Positions 32,878 through 42,057 are shown, numbered from the stretch's first letter. The stretch: 57,581 nt of DNA from Bacillota bacterium (GCA_023406895.1 JAEXTV010000017.1:1-57581); one strand, 5' to 3'. Program-made: numbers and translations. Notes: generated from the sequence alone by a model not told the origin.

Positions 32878-34230
32878 CTAAAACGCATTGACGATACTCT
32901 TAAAAACTCTTCCTCTCTGCTCAAAGTCACTGAACATATCGTAGCTTGCGCACGCGGGTGACAGCAGGACATTCCATCCGTCCCCTGCAAGAGCGCGCGC
33001 TTTATCAACCGCTTCTTCAAAGCTGTCCGCAGTGCAGATGCTTTCAAACCCCGCGGCTTGCGCATCGCTTAAAATCTTCGCTTGAGTCGCGCCGATGGCG
33101 ACCACATGTCTGATCAGCGGACCGAACCCCTGAAACAGCGAGAGAAAGCTGTTTTTCTTGTCGTAGCCGCCGAGTATCAACACGGTTGGCCGTGTCATTG
33201 CCTCCGCCGCTTTTTCCGTGGCATCCGGGTTGGTTCCCTTGGAATCGTTGATATACGTCACACCGTCCAGCTCACGTACAAATTCAATTCTGTGTTCCAC
33301 ACCCGGAAACGTCATCAGCGTTTCGCGCAGCACCGTTTCGGCAATGCCGTAACAGCGAGCGAGCGCAATGGCCGCGAGCGCATTCTCCAGGTTATGAGAT
33401 CCCGGTATTTTGATCTCCTCCGGCCGGCATATCACATGCACGCCGTCTTCCTCTTTACTGACAATACGCCCTTCTTCTATAAATACGCCGCTTGAGAGCG
33501 GAACTTTCCGCGAAAACCAAATAACTTTGGATTTTTGTTTGCCTGCCATGGCACGTGTGATGGCATTGTCGTAATTGAGGACACAAAAATCCTCCGGCGT
33601 CTGATTTTTATATATCAGTTCCTTGGCGGCCGTATAGTTTTCCATTGTGATATAGCGGTTTAAATGATCTTCCGTGACGTTGAGCACCGCACACGCGTGC
33701 GGGCGGTATGTCTCGATGGTATCGAGCTGAAGTGCGGCCGTTTCCGCCACGACGATGTCGCCTTTTCTTGTGTTGAGCGCTTCTCCCGCAATGGGTATAC
33801 CGATATTGCCAAGTACATGTGTGACAAATCCCGCGTTTTTAAATATTTCACCTGTCAATGCGGTGGTTGTTGTTTTGCCGTTGGTGCCCGTAATGGCTAC
33901 AAATTCGGCCTGCGAATACAAAAATCCGAGCTCAATCTCCCCGATGACGCTTTTGCCGTCTGCACGCGCCTGCGTGATAAAAGGCAGGTTTGTGGGAACG
34001 CCTGGGCTTAACACCAGCGCATCGCAGCCTTTTGCCGCCGCGTCCGCGTCCGCCCCGAGCGCCATCTGCACGCGGCCCAAGAAGTCATCGAACGTCCCCG
34101 TCGGAAACTGTTCCGCCGTCTTCATGTCGTAAAGCACCACCTGCGCGCCCACTTCCAAAAGCAGCCGGGCGCTGGCAAGGCCGCTTTTGGCCATGCCGAC
34201 CACCATGACTTTTTTTCCTTTGTAATCCAT
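32878..34230 (-). CDS. murD: UDP-N-acetylmuramoylalanine--D-glutamate ligase
   Basis: A 450-residue Mur ligase adding D-Glu to UDP-MurNAc-L-Ala with ATP. The N-terminal Rossmann-like domain begins KKVMVVGMAKSGLASA. The ATP loop is ITGTNGKTTTT (around 115), and the central NVTEDHLNRY and C-terminal YINDSKGTNPDA motifs are present. It is tightly packed between mraY (9 bp) and ftsW (8 bp). Confidence 0.96.
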   Translation of the reverse strand: MDYKGKKVMVVGMAKSGLASARLLLEVGAQVVLYDMKTAEQFPTGTFDDFLGRVQMALGADADAAAKGCDALVLSPGVPTNLPFITQARADGKSVIGEIELGFLYSQAEFVAITGTNGKTTTTALTGEIFKNAGFVTHVLGNIGIPIAGEALNTRKGDIVVAETAALQLDTIETYRPHACAVLNVTEDHLNRYITMENYTAAKELIYKNQTPEDFCVLNYDNAITRAMAGKQKSKVIWFSRKVPLSSGVFIEEGRIVSKEEDGVHVICRPEEIKIPGSHNLENALAAIALARCYGIAETVLRETLMTFPGVEHRIEFVRELDGVTYINDSKGTNPDATEKAAEAMTRPTVLILGGYDKKNSFLSLFQGFGPLIRHVVAIGATQAKILSDAQAAGFESICTADSFEEAVDKARALAGDGWNVLLSPACASYDMFSDFEQRGRVFKSIVNAF

Positions 34231-34239
34231 GCTTTCCCC

Positions 34240-35238
34240 CTAATTAACCGCCAATATGCCCACCAGACACAGGATGATTGTGATCATATAGTAAAAAGCC
34301 ACAATTCTTGTTTCAGGCATTCCTTTAAGTTCAAAATGATGGTGAAGCGGGGCCATCTTGAATATGCGCTTTTTGCGCGTTTTGTAAGACCCCACCTGTA
34401 GGATGACGGAGATTGACGACATCAGCACCATGAACCCGGTGATGATCATCAGCAGCTGCAGGCGCGACACCACGCCGATGACAGCCACGGCGCCGCCGAG
34501 CGCCAACGACCCCGTATCGCCCATGAACACCTTAGCCGGATACGTATTGAAACGCAAAAACCCGAGACATGCGCCCGTCACCGCCGCCGAGAATATCATC
34601 ATATTGCTGGTGCCTGCCGCCGCGAGCGTCTGTCCGCTGGCGGTGTATAGCTCGTACATGCCGAAGAAAATCATCGCAAATGTGGCCGTGTTGATCAGCA
34701 CGACGCCTGAGGCAAGGCCATCAAGGCCGTCGGTTAAGTTAACGCTGTTGACGATCAGCACCACAACAATCACAGTGAACGGAATGTACCAAACGCCAAG
34801 GTCCCACTCCACACCAAAAAACGGCACGATCAGCTTGGAGCCGATGGAGGGATTGTTGTAGGCGAAAAAGGCCACAATCAGCGCGATGCCGAGCTGACCG
34901 ATAATCTTTTGATAGGCTTTTAAGCCGAGCGAACGCTTTTTGAGCACGATGATCAGATCATCCATCAGTCCGATGAGCCCGAACCCGAGCGTCACACCAA
35001 GCGCAAACCACATATAATCATAGCTGCCCCGCGCAAAAATCAACGAAGCCGCAAACAGCCCGACAAGTATGATAATACCGCCCATCGTCGGCGTGCCCGC
35101 CTTACTGAGATGGGTCTGTGGGCCGTCATCTCTGATCTGTTGTCCGAATTTCAGTCTTTTGAGCAGCGGTACCCCAACATATCCCGCGGCCAGTGCGACA
35201 AAAAATGCAGTCAACACAGAGTAAATGATGATATCCAT
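34240..35238 (-). CDS. mraY: Phospho-N-acetylmuramoyl-pentapeptide transferase
   Basis: A 332-residue integral membrane enzyme that transfers phospho-MurNAc-pentapeptide to undecaprenyl phosphate, giving lipid I. Hallmarks are GTPTMGGI after TM1, DDLIIVLKKRSLGL, NLTDGLDGLA, FMGDTGSLALGG and the C-terminal APLHHHFELKG. About ten transmembrane segments. It lies 32 bp after murE. Confidence 0.97.
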   Translation of the reverse strand: MDIIIYSVLTAFFVALAAGYVGVPLLKRLKFGQQIRDDGPQTHLSKAGTPTMGGIIILVGLFAASLIFARGSYDYMWFALGVTLGFGLIGLMDDLIIVLKKRSLGLKAYQKIIGQLGIALIVAFFAYNNPSIGSKLIVPFFGVEWDLGVWYIPFTVIVVVLIVNSVNLTDGLDGLASGVVLINTATFAMIFFGMYELYTASGQTLAAAGTSNMMIFSAAVTGACLGFLRFNTYPAKVFMGDTGSLALGGAVAVIGVVSRLQLLMIITGFMVLMSSISVILQVGSYKTRKKRIFKMAPLHHHFELKGMPETRIVAFYYMITIILCLVGILAVN

Positions 35239-35270
35239 ATCGCCTTATCTCCTGTATGTCATCGAAAAAT

Positions 35271-36713
35271 TTATTTCAGGTTTTCATTGAGCAGCTCTTT
35301 AACAACGATTTTTTCGTCAAAGGGATGCTTAACACCATTAATTTCCTGATAAGTCTCGTGTCCTTTGCCCGCCAATATGATGATGTCGTCCGGATACGCA
35401 TTTTGTATGGCATAACGGATGGCGGCGCGGCGGTTTTCAATGCTCACGTATTCACAATCCGTTTTTTTGATGCCCGCTTCAATTTCCGCGATAATATCAA
35501 AAGGGTTTTCCGTACGCGGGTTGTCCGACGTGATCACCGTAAACGTGGAAAGTCTCCCCGCGATTTCGCCCATCATGGGCCGCTTCCCGCGGTCACGGTC
35601 GCCCCCGCAGCCAAACACCGTGATAATGCGCCCGCGCGCAAAACCTTTAACTGTTAACAGCGTATTCTCCAGGCTGTCGGGTGTGTGCGCGTAATCAAGT
35701 ATAATTGTAAACGGTCGGTTTCCGGTATCAAGCACCTCAAAACGGCCCGCCACACGAGGCATCGCTTCAAGGCCCGTTTTGATGGTTTCAAGACCCACAT
35801 CGAGATGCATGCAGGCCGTCGCCGCTGAAAGCGCGTTATACACGCTGAAAATACCCGGGATGTTGAGATTGATCGGTATCATGCCGCGTATGCTGCAGAG
35901 GTCAAAACTCACACCTTTGGGTGTGATCTCAATGTTCTTCGCATAAACATCCGATCGTTCCTTTATACCGTATGTCAGCCAGTCTAAATCGATACCCTCC
36001 ATCATAAACGCAGACACCGCATCGTCCGCATTGACGGCAGCGCGCTTTGCCTTATGGAAAAGCAGCTTTTTGGCCGACATGTATTTATCAAAGGTTTCAT
36101 GAAAATCGAGGTGATCCCGCGACATATTGGTGAAAACGCCCACATCGAATGTGATGCCCGCCACACGCCCCAGAACCAATGAGTGCGACGAGACCTCCAT
36201 CACCACCGCATCGCACTCTTCGTCCGCCATCTGGCGCAGCAACGCAAAAAGATCGGGCGATTCGGGCGTTGTCCGATCGGTATGCAGCTCTTTCTCGCCG
36301 ATCATGTTGATGATCGTGCCGATGAGCCCCATTTTCTTGCCGGCTGTTTCCATCACGGATTTGATCATGTAAGTGGTTGTCGTCTTGCCTTTGGTGCCTG
36401 TGATGCCGATCATTGTCAGGCTTTCATCGGGCCGTCCGTAAAACTCTCTCGATATGGATGCCATGGCCGTGCGTGCATCGTCCACCACAACTTGAGGTAT
36501 GTTAATGTCTAAAGGTCTTGTCACCATGAGCGCCGCCGCACCGTTGTCCACCGCCGCCTGCGCATAGCTGTGTCCGTCCGTCTTGTATCCGCTGATGCAG
36601 AAAAAGAGTGCCCCTTTGCACACCTTTCTTGAATCGTAAGCCACGCTGCTGATTTCGGTTTGCGCATCCCCCAAAATACGCATCCCGCTGCCACACAAAT
36701 CTTTTAGCTTCAA
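35271..36713 (-). CDS. murE: UDP-MurNAc-tripeptide synthetase (meso-DAP type)
   Basis: A 480-residue Mur ligase adding the third stem residue. The TTG at 36713 is the start: GGGAGG (36722-36727) lies 8 bp ahead, and a longer frame would start inside the leader. The ATP loop GITGTKGKTTTT lies near residue 110, and the conserved VFTNMSRDHLDFH segment follows. The substrate loop reads DNPRTENP; the arginine marks meso-diaminopimelate as the added residue rather than lysine. First gene of the second dcw unit. murF, which usually follows, is missing. Confidence 0.95.
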   Translation of the reverse strand: MKLKDLCGSGMRILGDAQTEISSVAYDSRKVCKGALFFCISGYKTDGHSYAQAAVDNGAAALMVTRPLDINIPQVVVDDARTAMASISREFYGRPDESLTMIGITGTKGKTTTTYMIKSVMETAGKKMGLIGTIINMIGEKELHTDRTTPESPDLFALLRQMADEECDAVVMEVSSHSLVLGRVAGITFDVGVFTNMSRDHLDFHETFDKYMSAKKLLFHKAKRAAVNADDAVSAFMMEGIDLDWLTYGIKERSDVYAKNIEITPKGVSFDLCSIRGMIPINLNIPGIFSVYNALSAATACMHLDVGLETIKTGLEAMPRVAGRFEVLDTGNRPFTIILDYAHTPDSLENTLLTVKGFARGRIITVFGCGGDRDRGKRPMMGEIAGRLSTFTVITSDNPRTENPFDIIAEIEAGIKKTDCEYVSIENRRAAIRYAIQNAYPDDIIILAGKGHETYQEINGVKHPFDEKIVVKELLNENLK

Positions 36714-36730
36714 AAAGCCATCCTCCCATC

Positions 36731-36809
36731 CCCCCGATATATCTTCCCTTTCGGGGGCCCATATAAAGCAATTCCGCAAGGATTATAACACAATGCGGAC
36801 AGAATGTAA
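36731..36809 (-). promoter_or_regulatory. murE promoter and leader hairpin
   Basis: TTACAT (36804-36809), 16-bp spacer, TATAAT (36782-36787). The leader folds CCCCCGA (36751-36757 arm) with TCGGGGG (36731-36737 arm), leaving only three bases to the SD GGGAGG. The hairpin could influence ribosome access. Confidence 0.65.
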
Positions 36810-36812
36810 CGT

Positions 36813-36851
36813 ATAAAAAACGTCGCCCCAAAAAGCGGCGCTCTTCGGGGC
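36813..36851 (-). terminator. Terminator between the PBP gene and murE
   Basis: Leftward GCCCC (36847-36851) and GGGGC (36825-36829) with a GC-rich loop, followed by GACG and TTTTTT. It ends the mraZ-PBP unit just ahead of the murE promoter. Confidence 0.65.
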
Positions 36852-36860
36852 TTCTTGCTT

Positions 36861-39032
36861 TTATTCCGTGTTTTCCGATCCCGAGAAATCAACCATCACC
36901 TTGGTGCCGGGAGCCACAAGGGCTTTTGGCTGCGGGCTCTGATAAACCGCCTTGCCTGTGCCTGAAATACCGAGTGTCAAATGACAGCTCTCCAGTATCT
37001 GTGACGCTTCCATGATCGTCTTTCCCGTCAGATCCGGCACTTCAATCTGTCCAGTAAAATCCGTGATATCGGGATTGGTCATGTAAAGGCATATGGTCGT
37101 ACCCTCATACACGATTGTATCGGGCGCAGGCAGCTGGTTGGTCACGGTGCCGGTGCCGTTATAAATGTACTTGAGGTGAAGCGCATCCAGCGCCACCGCC
37201 GCCGCATCGCCGTCCTGATTCACAAGATTCGGGACCGTTACCTGCGCGGGCTCCGCCACCTGTGTATAATCAGGCTCGACGCCCATGTACTGAAGCGACT
37301 CCAAAAGCACGCTTTTCACATACGGTGCGGCCACAACGCTGCCGAAGTCGACCGGCACATTCGGCTCATCCACGATGATCAGCACGGCGATTTTCGGATC
37401 GTCCGCGGGTGCAAAGCCGATGAACGACGCGATGTGCTTGCCCGTCATCACCTGATGGTTCTCGTCGTACTTCTGCGCGGTACCCGTTTTTCCGCCGACG
37501 CGGTAGCCGGGTATGTAGGCGTTTTTGCCGCTGCCTTCCGTCACAACGCTTTCGAGTATGCTGCGCATCGTGGCGGATGTCTCCGGCGTTATCGGCTGAG
37601 ACACCACGGTGGGCTCATACTCCTTTATATAGTTTCCGTCGCTGTCCGTAATTCCCTTGACAAGCATCGGTTTGTATAAAAAACCGCCGTTCACCACCGC
37701 ACTGAATGAGGAGATCAATTGCAATGGTGTTACGGCTATAGATTGCCCGAACGCAATTCGGGCGAGGTCACTGTTTCGCACATATTTTTCCGCCATGACG
37801 ATACCGCCCTGATCGGCAGGGTATGTAATCCCTGTGTTCTGGCCGAAGCCGAACTTGTAGATATAATCGTAGAACGTCTGCGTGCCCATTTTCAGGCCCA
37901 TCTGCATAAAGGCCACGTTGCACGAGTTCTGCACCGCTTTGTAAAGGTCCTGATGCGCATGGCCGCGCGGGAAGCGCCAGCATTTGATCGGCTGGCCGTC
38001 GACGGCGTAACTGCCCGAGCAGTCAAATGTCTCTTGAGTGGTGATCGCTCCGCTGTCGAGCGCCGAGGCACAGGTGACGGCTTTGAATGTCGAGCCGGGC
38101 TCATACACGTCTGTGATGACCTTGTTGCGCGACAGCTCGGTGAGCTGGGCGATATCGTCGCGCGGCGGGTTATTGAGATCGTAATCCGGATAGCTCCCGA
38201 GCGCGAGTATGCCGCCCGTCTTGGGATCCATCGCGATGCCCCAAGCGCCCTTGGCGTTTTGCTGAACCATGGCCGCTTCAAGCGATTTTTCGAGGAAGCT
38301 TTGAATCACTTCATCAACGGTCAGCATTACATTATAGCCGTCAACAGGCGGAACATACGCTTTTTCCCCGAGCGGCACTTCCCTGCCGTCTCTGTCTGCT
38401 TCAGATACAATTTTTCCGCTCTGTCCCGACAGATATTTGTCAAAATACGCTTCGAGCCCTTCAAGGCCGTTGCCGTCCACCGATGTAAAGCCGAGCGTCT
38501 GCGTTAAAAAAGCGCCGTTCGGGTAATACCGTTTTATATCGATTGTAAAGTACACGCCCGGGAGATTGAGCTCCCTTAATTCGTCCGCGGCATCGTTATC
38601 CACCTGACGTTTGAGCCACACTTCCGACTTTTTGCTGTCGGTGGCGAGTTTGAGCACATTTTCGTATTCCAGCCCGAGCTTTTCCGCAAGGACCCGGGAA
38701 ATTTCCTCCGGGTTCCCCTTCTTCACTTCGGCGGGACGCAGCACGACGGTTTGGGCATTGGCGCTCTGCGCCAGAATATTGCCTTTGCAGTCCACAATGC
38801 TGCCGCGTTTGGCGCTGACCACAAGGTCGCGTGTCTGCTGAATGAGCGCCTTCTCACGCAGCATGTCTCCCTGTACGAATATGATGAGGCCGAGCTTCAC
38901 GGCTACTGCCGCAAAAAGCACGACGACCACCGTCATCAGAAACAGCAGCCTTTTTTTCGATTTCAGGGAGGTTTGCGTGCTCTTGACGCTTTCCTTCCGC
39001 ACTATTTTGTTGTTGTTTGTTTTCTTGGTCAT
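36861..39032 (-). CDS. Class B penicillin-binding protein with two PASTA domains (FtsI/SpoVD type)
   Basis: A 723-residue transpeptidase. An N-terminal cytoplasmic tail rich in Lys and a transmembrane helix (about 29-52) lead to the PBP dimerisation domain and the transpeptidase domain. The catalytic motifs are STFK (S314, K317), SCN (370-372) and KTG (515-517). Two PASTA domains follow (about 598-653 and 663-718). The PASTA tail and gene order fit SpoVD or the vegetative division PBP of Clostridia. It pairs functionally with the SEDS protein. Its ATG overlaps the ftsL stop by one base. Confidence 0.95.
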   Translation of the reverse strand: MTKKTNNNKIVRKESVKSTQTSLKSKKRLLFLMTVVVVLFAAVAVKLGLIIFVQGDMLREKALIQQTRDLVVSAKRGSIVDCKGNILAQSANAQTVVLRPAEVKKGNPEEISRVLAEKLGLEYENVLKLATDSKKSEVWLKRQVDNDAADELRELNLPGVYFTIDIKRYYPNGAFLTQTLGFTSVDGNGLEGLEAYFDKYLSGQSGKIVSEADRDGREVPLGEKAYVPPVDGYNVMLTVDEVIQSFLEKSLEAAMVQQNAKGAWGIAMDPKTGGILALGSYPDYDLNNPPRDDIAQLTELSRNKVITDVYEPGSTFKAVTCASALDSGAITTQETFDCSGSYAVDGQPIKCWRFPRGHAHQDLYKAVQNSCNVAFMQMGLKMGTQTFYDYIYKFGFGQNTGITYPADQGGIVMAEKYVRNSDLARIAFGQSIAVTPLQLISSFSAVVNGGFLYKPMLVKGITDSDGNYIKEYEPTVVSQPITPETSATMRSILESVVTEGSGKNAYIPGYRVGGKTGTAQKYDENHQVMTGKHIASFIGFAPADDPKIAVLIIVDEPNVPVDFGSVVAAPYVKSVLLESLQYMGVEPDYTQVAEPAQVTVPNLVNQDGDAAAVALDALHLKYIYNGTGTVTNQLPAPDTIVYEGTTICLYMTNPDITDFTGQIEVPDLTGKTIMEASQILESCHLTLGISGTGKAVYQSPQPKALVAPGTKVMVDFSGSENTE

Positions 39033-39544
39033 CAGCCGCTCATATTAATAGAAATCTTTTGATCCTGACGCGGGTATGCCATCTGGAGCTCTTCCTGCGC
39101 TTTTTGTTGGACAACTTCCACATTATCGCTGAGTTCCATCTTGAGCGACAGCTCATCAATCTGTGCATCCAGCGTTTCAATGCTTTCCTTAATCTCATTG
39201 TTGCGCGCGCCAATGCTGCAGATCACGGCATAACGGGAAACCATCAGAGACAACGCACAGAAAGCCACAAAAACGACAAACAACGTGGAAATGAGGCTCT
39301 TTCTCGACCGGACACGTTCACGTTGCAGCGCCTGCTGTTTGGCTTTGGCTGCCGCTTGCGCCTTACTGTTTGGCTGCCGTTTTGTTTGCTTTTTCTGAGC
39401 AGGATGCGCAGCCGGCCGGGATTTTGTTGCAGGCCTTTCAGGATCGATACTAATATATGCGACATTTCCCTGCATCTTGACTACTCTTTTTTGCGCAGGG
39501 TATTGCGTAATTTCATAATCGTATTTTCTTTGTGCTGACTGCAT
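39032..39544 (-). CDS. ftsL: FtsL-like cell division protein
   Basis: A 170-residue bitopic protein. A long basic, Gln/Ala/Lys-rich cytoplasmic tail (about 1-85) precedes one transmembrane helix (about 88-112). An extracytoplasmic coiled-coil (about 115-160, NEIKESIETLDAQIDELSLK in register) follows. This is the FtsL/DivIC build and the usual place between rsmH and the PBP. Sequence identity is weak, as normal for FtsL; position and topology carry the call. Confidence 0.85.
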   Translation of the reverse strand: MQSAQRKYDYEITQYPAQKRVVKMQGNVAYISIDPERPATKSRPAAHPAQKKQTKRQPNSKAQAAAKAKQQALQRERVRSRKSLISTLFVVFVAFCALSLMVSRYAVICSIGARNNEIKESIETLDAQIDELSLKMELSDNVEVVQQKAQEELQMAYPRQDQKISINMSG

Positions 39545-39555
39545 GCTGCACTCCC

Positions 39556-40488
39556 CTATCCGCGCGCCTCAAACACGCGCAGTTTCGCGCTTCTTGACCT
39601 GTTGTTTTCCTCGATTTCCTGCGCTGACGGCAATGTCGGTTTTCTGGTAACCACTTTGCCCATGGGCACCTTGCCGCAGACGCAGACCGGAAATTCGCTG
39701 GGGCATTCGCACGGATTTTCAAACCGTCTGAATTCCTGTTTAACAATTCGGTCTTCCAGGGAGTGAAAGGTAATCACGGCGATCCGGGCGTGAGGCCGCA
39801 AAGCCTGCACGAAATGGAACAACGCGCTTTTCACAGCGTCCAGCTCTCCGTTGACCTCGATTCGCAGCGCCTGAAATGTTCTGCGCGCCGGGTGAGGCCC
39901 GTCTTTTCGTGCACCGCTCGGAACCGCCTTCTTAATGACCTCAACGAGATGCGCGGTGGTTTCAATGGGTTTTTCGCTTCGTTCCCTCACAATGAACGAA
40001 GCGATTCTGGCTGCCCATCTTTCCTCACCGTAATCCCGAAGTATTCGTTCAAGGTCCTGCTGCGAATAGCTGTTAACCACATCCGCGGCGCATGCCGAGT
40101 CTTCTCTGTTCATGCGCATATCAAGCCTTGAATCTAAATGATATGAAAACCCCCTGTTACATTGGTCCAGCTGGAACGATGAGACCCCGAGGTCCAGCAC
40201 CGCTCCGTCTATTCCATTTATATCAAGCATACTGAGTATGTCTTTGATATTCCGAAAATCATCGTGGACGAAGACCGTTTCGTCCTCGAACTGTTTGAGC
40301 CGCTCCCCGGCTTGTTCCAGCGCGTAGGTATCTTTGTCGATACCGATAAGCCGGCCGCCCGGTGTGATCCGTTTGAGGATCTCGAGCGAATGGCCGCCGC
40401 CGCCCAGCGTTCCGTCCACAACCGTCATGCCGGGGCGAAGCTTCAGCGCGTCAACCGTTTCGTTAAGCAGTACGCTCGTGTGGGCCAT
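39556..40488 (-). CDS. rsmH: 16S rRNA (cytosine(1402)-N4)-methyltransferase
   Basis: A 310-residue SAM-dependent methyltransferase (MraW) modifying the ribosomal P site. The SAM-binding GTLGGGGHS segment lies around 26-34, with DLGVSSFQLD and the C-terminal VITFHSLEDRIVK motif. It starts three bases after the mraZ stop, so the two genes are translationally close. Confidence 0.97.
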   Translation of the reverse strand: MAHTSVLLNETVDALKLRPGMTVVDGTLGGGGHSLEILKRITPGGRLIGIDKDTYALEQAGERLKQFEDETVFVHDDFRNIKDILSMLDINGIDGAVLDLGVSSFQLDQCNRGFSYHLDSRLDMRMNREDSACAADVVNSYSQQDLERILRDYGEERWAARIASFIVRERSEKPIETTAHLVEVIKKAVPSGARKDGPHPARRTFQALRIEVNGELDAVKSALFHFVQALRPHARIAVITFHSLEDRIVKQEFRRFENPCECPSEFPVCVCGKVPMGKVVTRKPTLPSAQEIEENNRSRSAKLRVFEARG

Positions 40489-40491
40489 GCC

Positions 40492-40926
40492 TTATACCCC
40501 GTATTCCGCAAGCCCTGCGATCGCGTCGCTTCCGGCCACCTCGAGCATGTAGGCATCCCATTTCTCTTTGCCCCAAATCTCTGCGCGGTTGGATGCTCCG
40601 ATCATCACGACTTCCTTATCGATGCCAGCCTCGTCGCGAAGCTGCTGCGGGATGAGAATGCGGCCTTGCTTATCCGGCTCACACTTACTTGCACCCGAGA
40701 AGATCATACGCACATAGCACTGAGCCTTGGCATCCGATTGAGGAATGGCATTCAGCTTCGCCGCAAACTTATCCCATTCTTCTTCCGAAAAGGCGCTTAA
40801 GCAGTTTTGATTGAGACGTGTAATGTAAAAAGGTTCGCCAAGTTCGACTCTGAGCTTTGAAGGCACTGCGAGCCGGCCTTTTTCGTCGACGCTATGGAAA
40901 AAACGTCCGATCAGCGATCCTTGCAC
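40492..40926 (-). CDS. mraZ: Transcriptional regulator MraZ
   Basis: A 144-residue protein with two SpoVT/AbrB-like halves. Each half carries the D-E/K-x-G-R motif (SVDEKGRLAVPSK, then EPDKQGRILIPQQL). It assembles into rings that bind repeats upstream of its own gene. The start is GTG at 40926 with GGAGGAG five bases ahead; an ATG 51 bp upstream lacks an SD. It heads the first dcw unit. Confidence 0.94.
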   Translation of the reverse strand: MQGSLIGRFFHSVDEKGRLAVPSKLRVELGEPFYITRLNQNCLSAFSEEEWDKFAAKLNAIPQSDAKAQCYVRMIFSGASKCEPDKQGRILIPQQLRDEAGIDKEVVMIGASNRAEIWGKEKWDAYMLEVAGSDAIAGLAEYGV

Positions 40927-41005
40927 TGTCTCTCCTCCGGCAGCCTTATGCCTCGTCAGACATTTTTGCCGCCCCAACGGGGTTATAGGGCGTGGCTTCT
41001 ACTCT

Positions 41006-41054
41006 TCACCACTTATCGATGTTTTCTCACCATTCTTACCCACTTTTCCCCACT
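41006..41054 (-). promoter_or_regulatory. MraZ-binding boxes upstream of mraZ
   Basis: Leftward direct repeats AGTGGGGA (41047-41054), AGTGGGTA (41037-41044) and AATGGTGA (41027-41034) are exactly 10 bp apart. A fourth, AGTGGTGA (41006-41013), lies about two turns on. They match the GTGG-type MraZ boxes with helical phasing. A possible promoter just upstream reads TTTACG-N18-CATAAT. Confidence 0.8.
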
Positions 41055-41193
41055 TGATTATGACTATTCGGTATCAAAGCCGTAAATCCTTCTTAAAAGT
41101 GAATATAATTTCAATTAAATTTTTATATTTGTAGATGTCGATTAAGGCTTATACAACATGTGGTGGAGAATGTATGTTTGCCCGAACGAGCGT

Positions 41194-41223
41194 TTGCATG
41201 CGTGATGAAATAACCGGTATAAT
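41194..41223 (+). promoter_or_regulatory. Promoter of the anchored protein gene at 41.3 kb
   Basis: TTGCAT (41194-41199), 18-bp spacer, TATAAT (41218-41223). The leader holds an inverted repeat GCGGCG...CGCCGC (about 41236-41271). Confidence 0.7.
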
Positions 41224-41301
41224 GCCCAAGCCGGGCGGCGGCGTATTAAAGCTTGCAGTCTTAACGCCGCGCGTATAGAATTGGGAACAGGAGGATGAAC
41301 G

Positions 41302-41961
41302 ATGAAAAAATTTGGCTTTTTAAAATCCGAAGAACCGCTGGATATTGACGCATCCGTCCCTGACGATTCGGAAAGCAAGGCGTCTTTAAACAGAAACAAA
41401 AGGCTGGTTATCGGCATTGCGGCTGCCGTGCTGGTGCTGGCGCTGGGTTTTTTTCTGCCCGCGCTGTTGGATGCCGTTGTCCCCCCCGCCGCCGCTCAAC
41501 CTCCTGTTTCGCAGCCGCCGCAAGCGTCGGCTCTGCCCGCAGGGAATTCTGAACTGGATGTGACCGCTTACGCCGAGGAATGGAAAGCAACGTCACTGCA
41601 GCCGGGCGTTGCGATACAGCTTAATGCCTACTCTCCCGCGCAAAGCAGTGTGCCAGGTCTGCCCTTTATCATCACCGTCGTCAGCGACGATTTGGGCAAG
41701 GACAGCTTACGCGTTGATCTGGACGCAGGCAGTCTCATCACGTGGGTACCGCCCGATTATACCGTGAAACAACGCGGCACAACCTATGTGCTGTCGTCCG
41801 GCGATACAATTTATTGGTCCCCGCTCGATGCGAAGGGAGCGCCTGTGGCGCAATGCACTATGATTGTGACCGCTTACGACAGCGAGAATCAGGCGCATGC
41901 TGTGACTGTTGCCATCAGCCAGACGAAGGATTTTTCTTACACGGCTGAGATAATAAAATAA
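41302..41961 (+). CDS. Membrane-anchored extracytoplasmic protein, unknown function
   Basis: A 219-residue protein behind GGAGG. The acidic cytoplasmic N terminus is about 33 residues long, then come one transmembrane segment (about 35-59) and a Pro/Ala/Gln-rich linker (60-80). A beta-rich extracytoplasmic domain (about 85-217) follows, with many alternating hydrophobic residues (FIITVVSD, SLITWVPP). I do not recognise the family. It is divergent from mraZ and has its own promoter, so a cell-envelope role is plausible but unproven. Confidence 0.75.
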   Translation: MKKFGFLKSEEPLDIDASVPDDSESKASLNRNKRLVIGIAAAVLVLALGFFLPALLDAVVPPAAAQPPVSQPPQASALPAGNSELDVTAYAEEWKATSLQPGVAIQLNAYSPAQSSVPGLPFIITVVSDDLGKDSLRVDLDAGSLITWVPPDYTVKQRGTTYVLSSGDTIYWSPLDAKGAPVAQCTMIVTAYDSENQAHAVTVAISQTKDFSYTAEIIK

Positions 41962-42057
41962 GCGGACTGAAAACCCATATACCGGCGATAAGCAGTGGGA
42001 TTCCTCTTCCGCTCACGCTCCATCGGAATGACATCAACCACTTTATTTGAAACGCTG

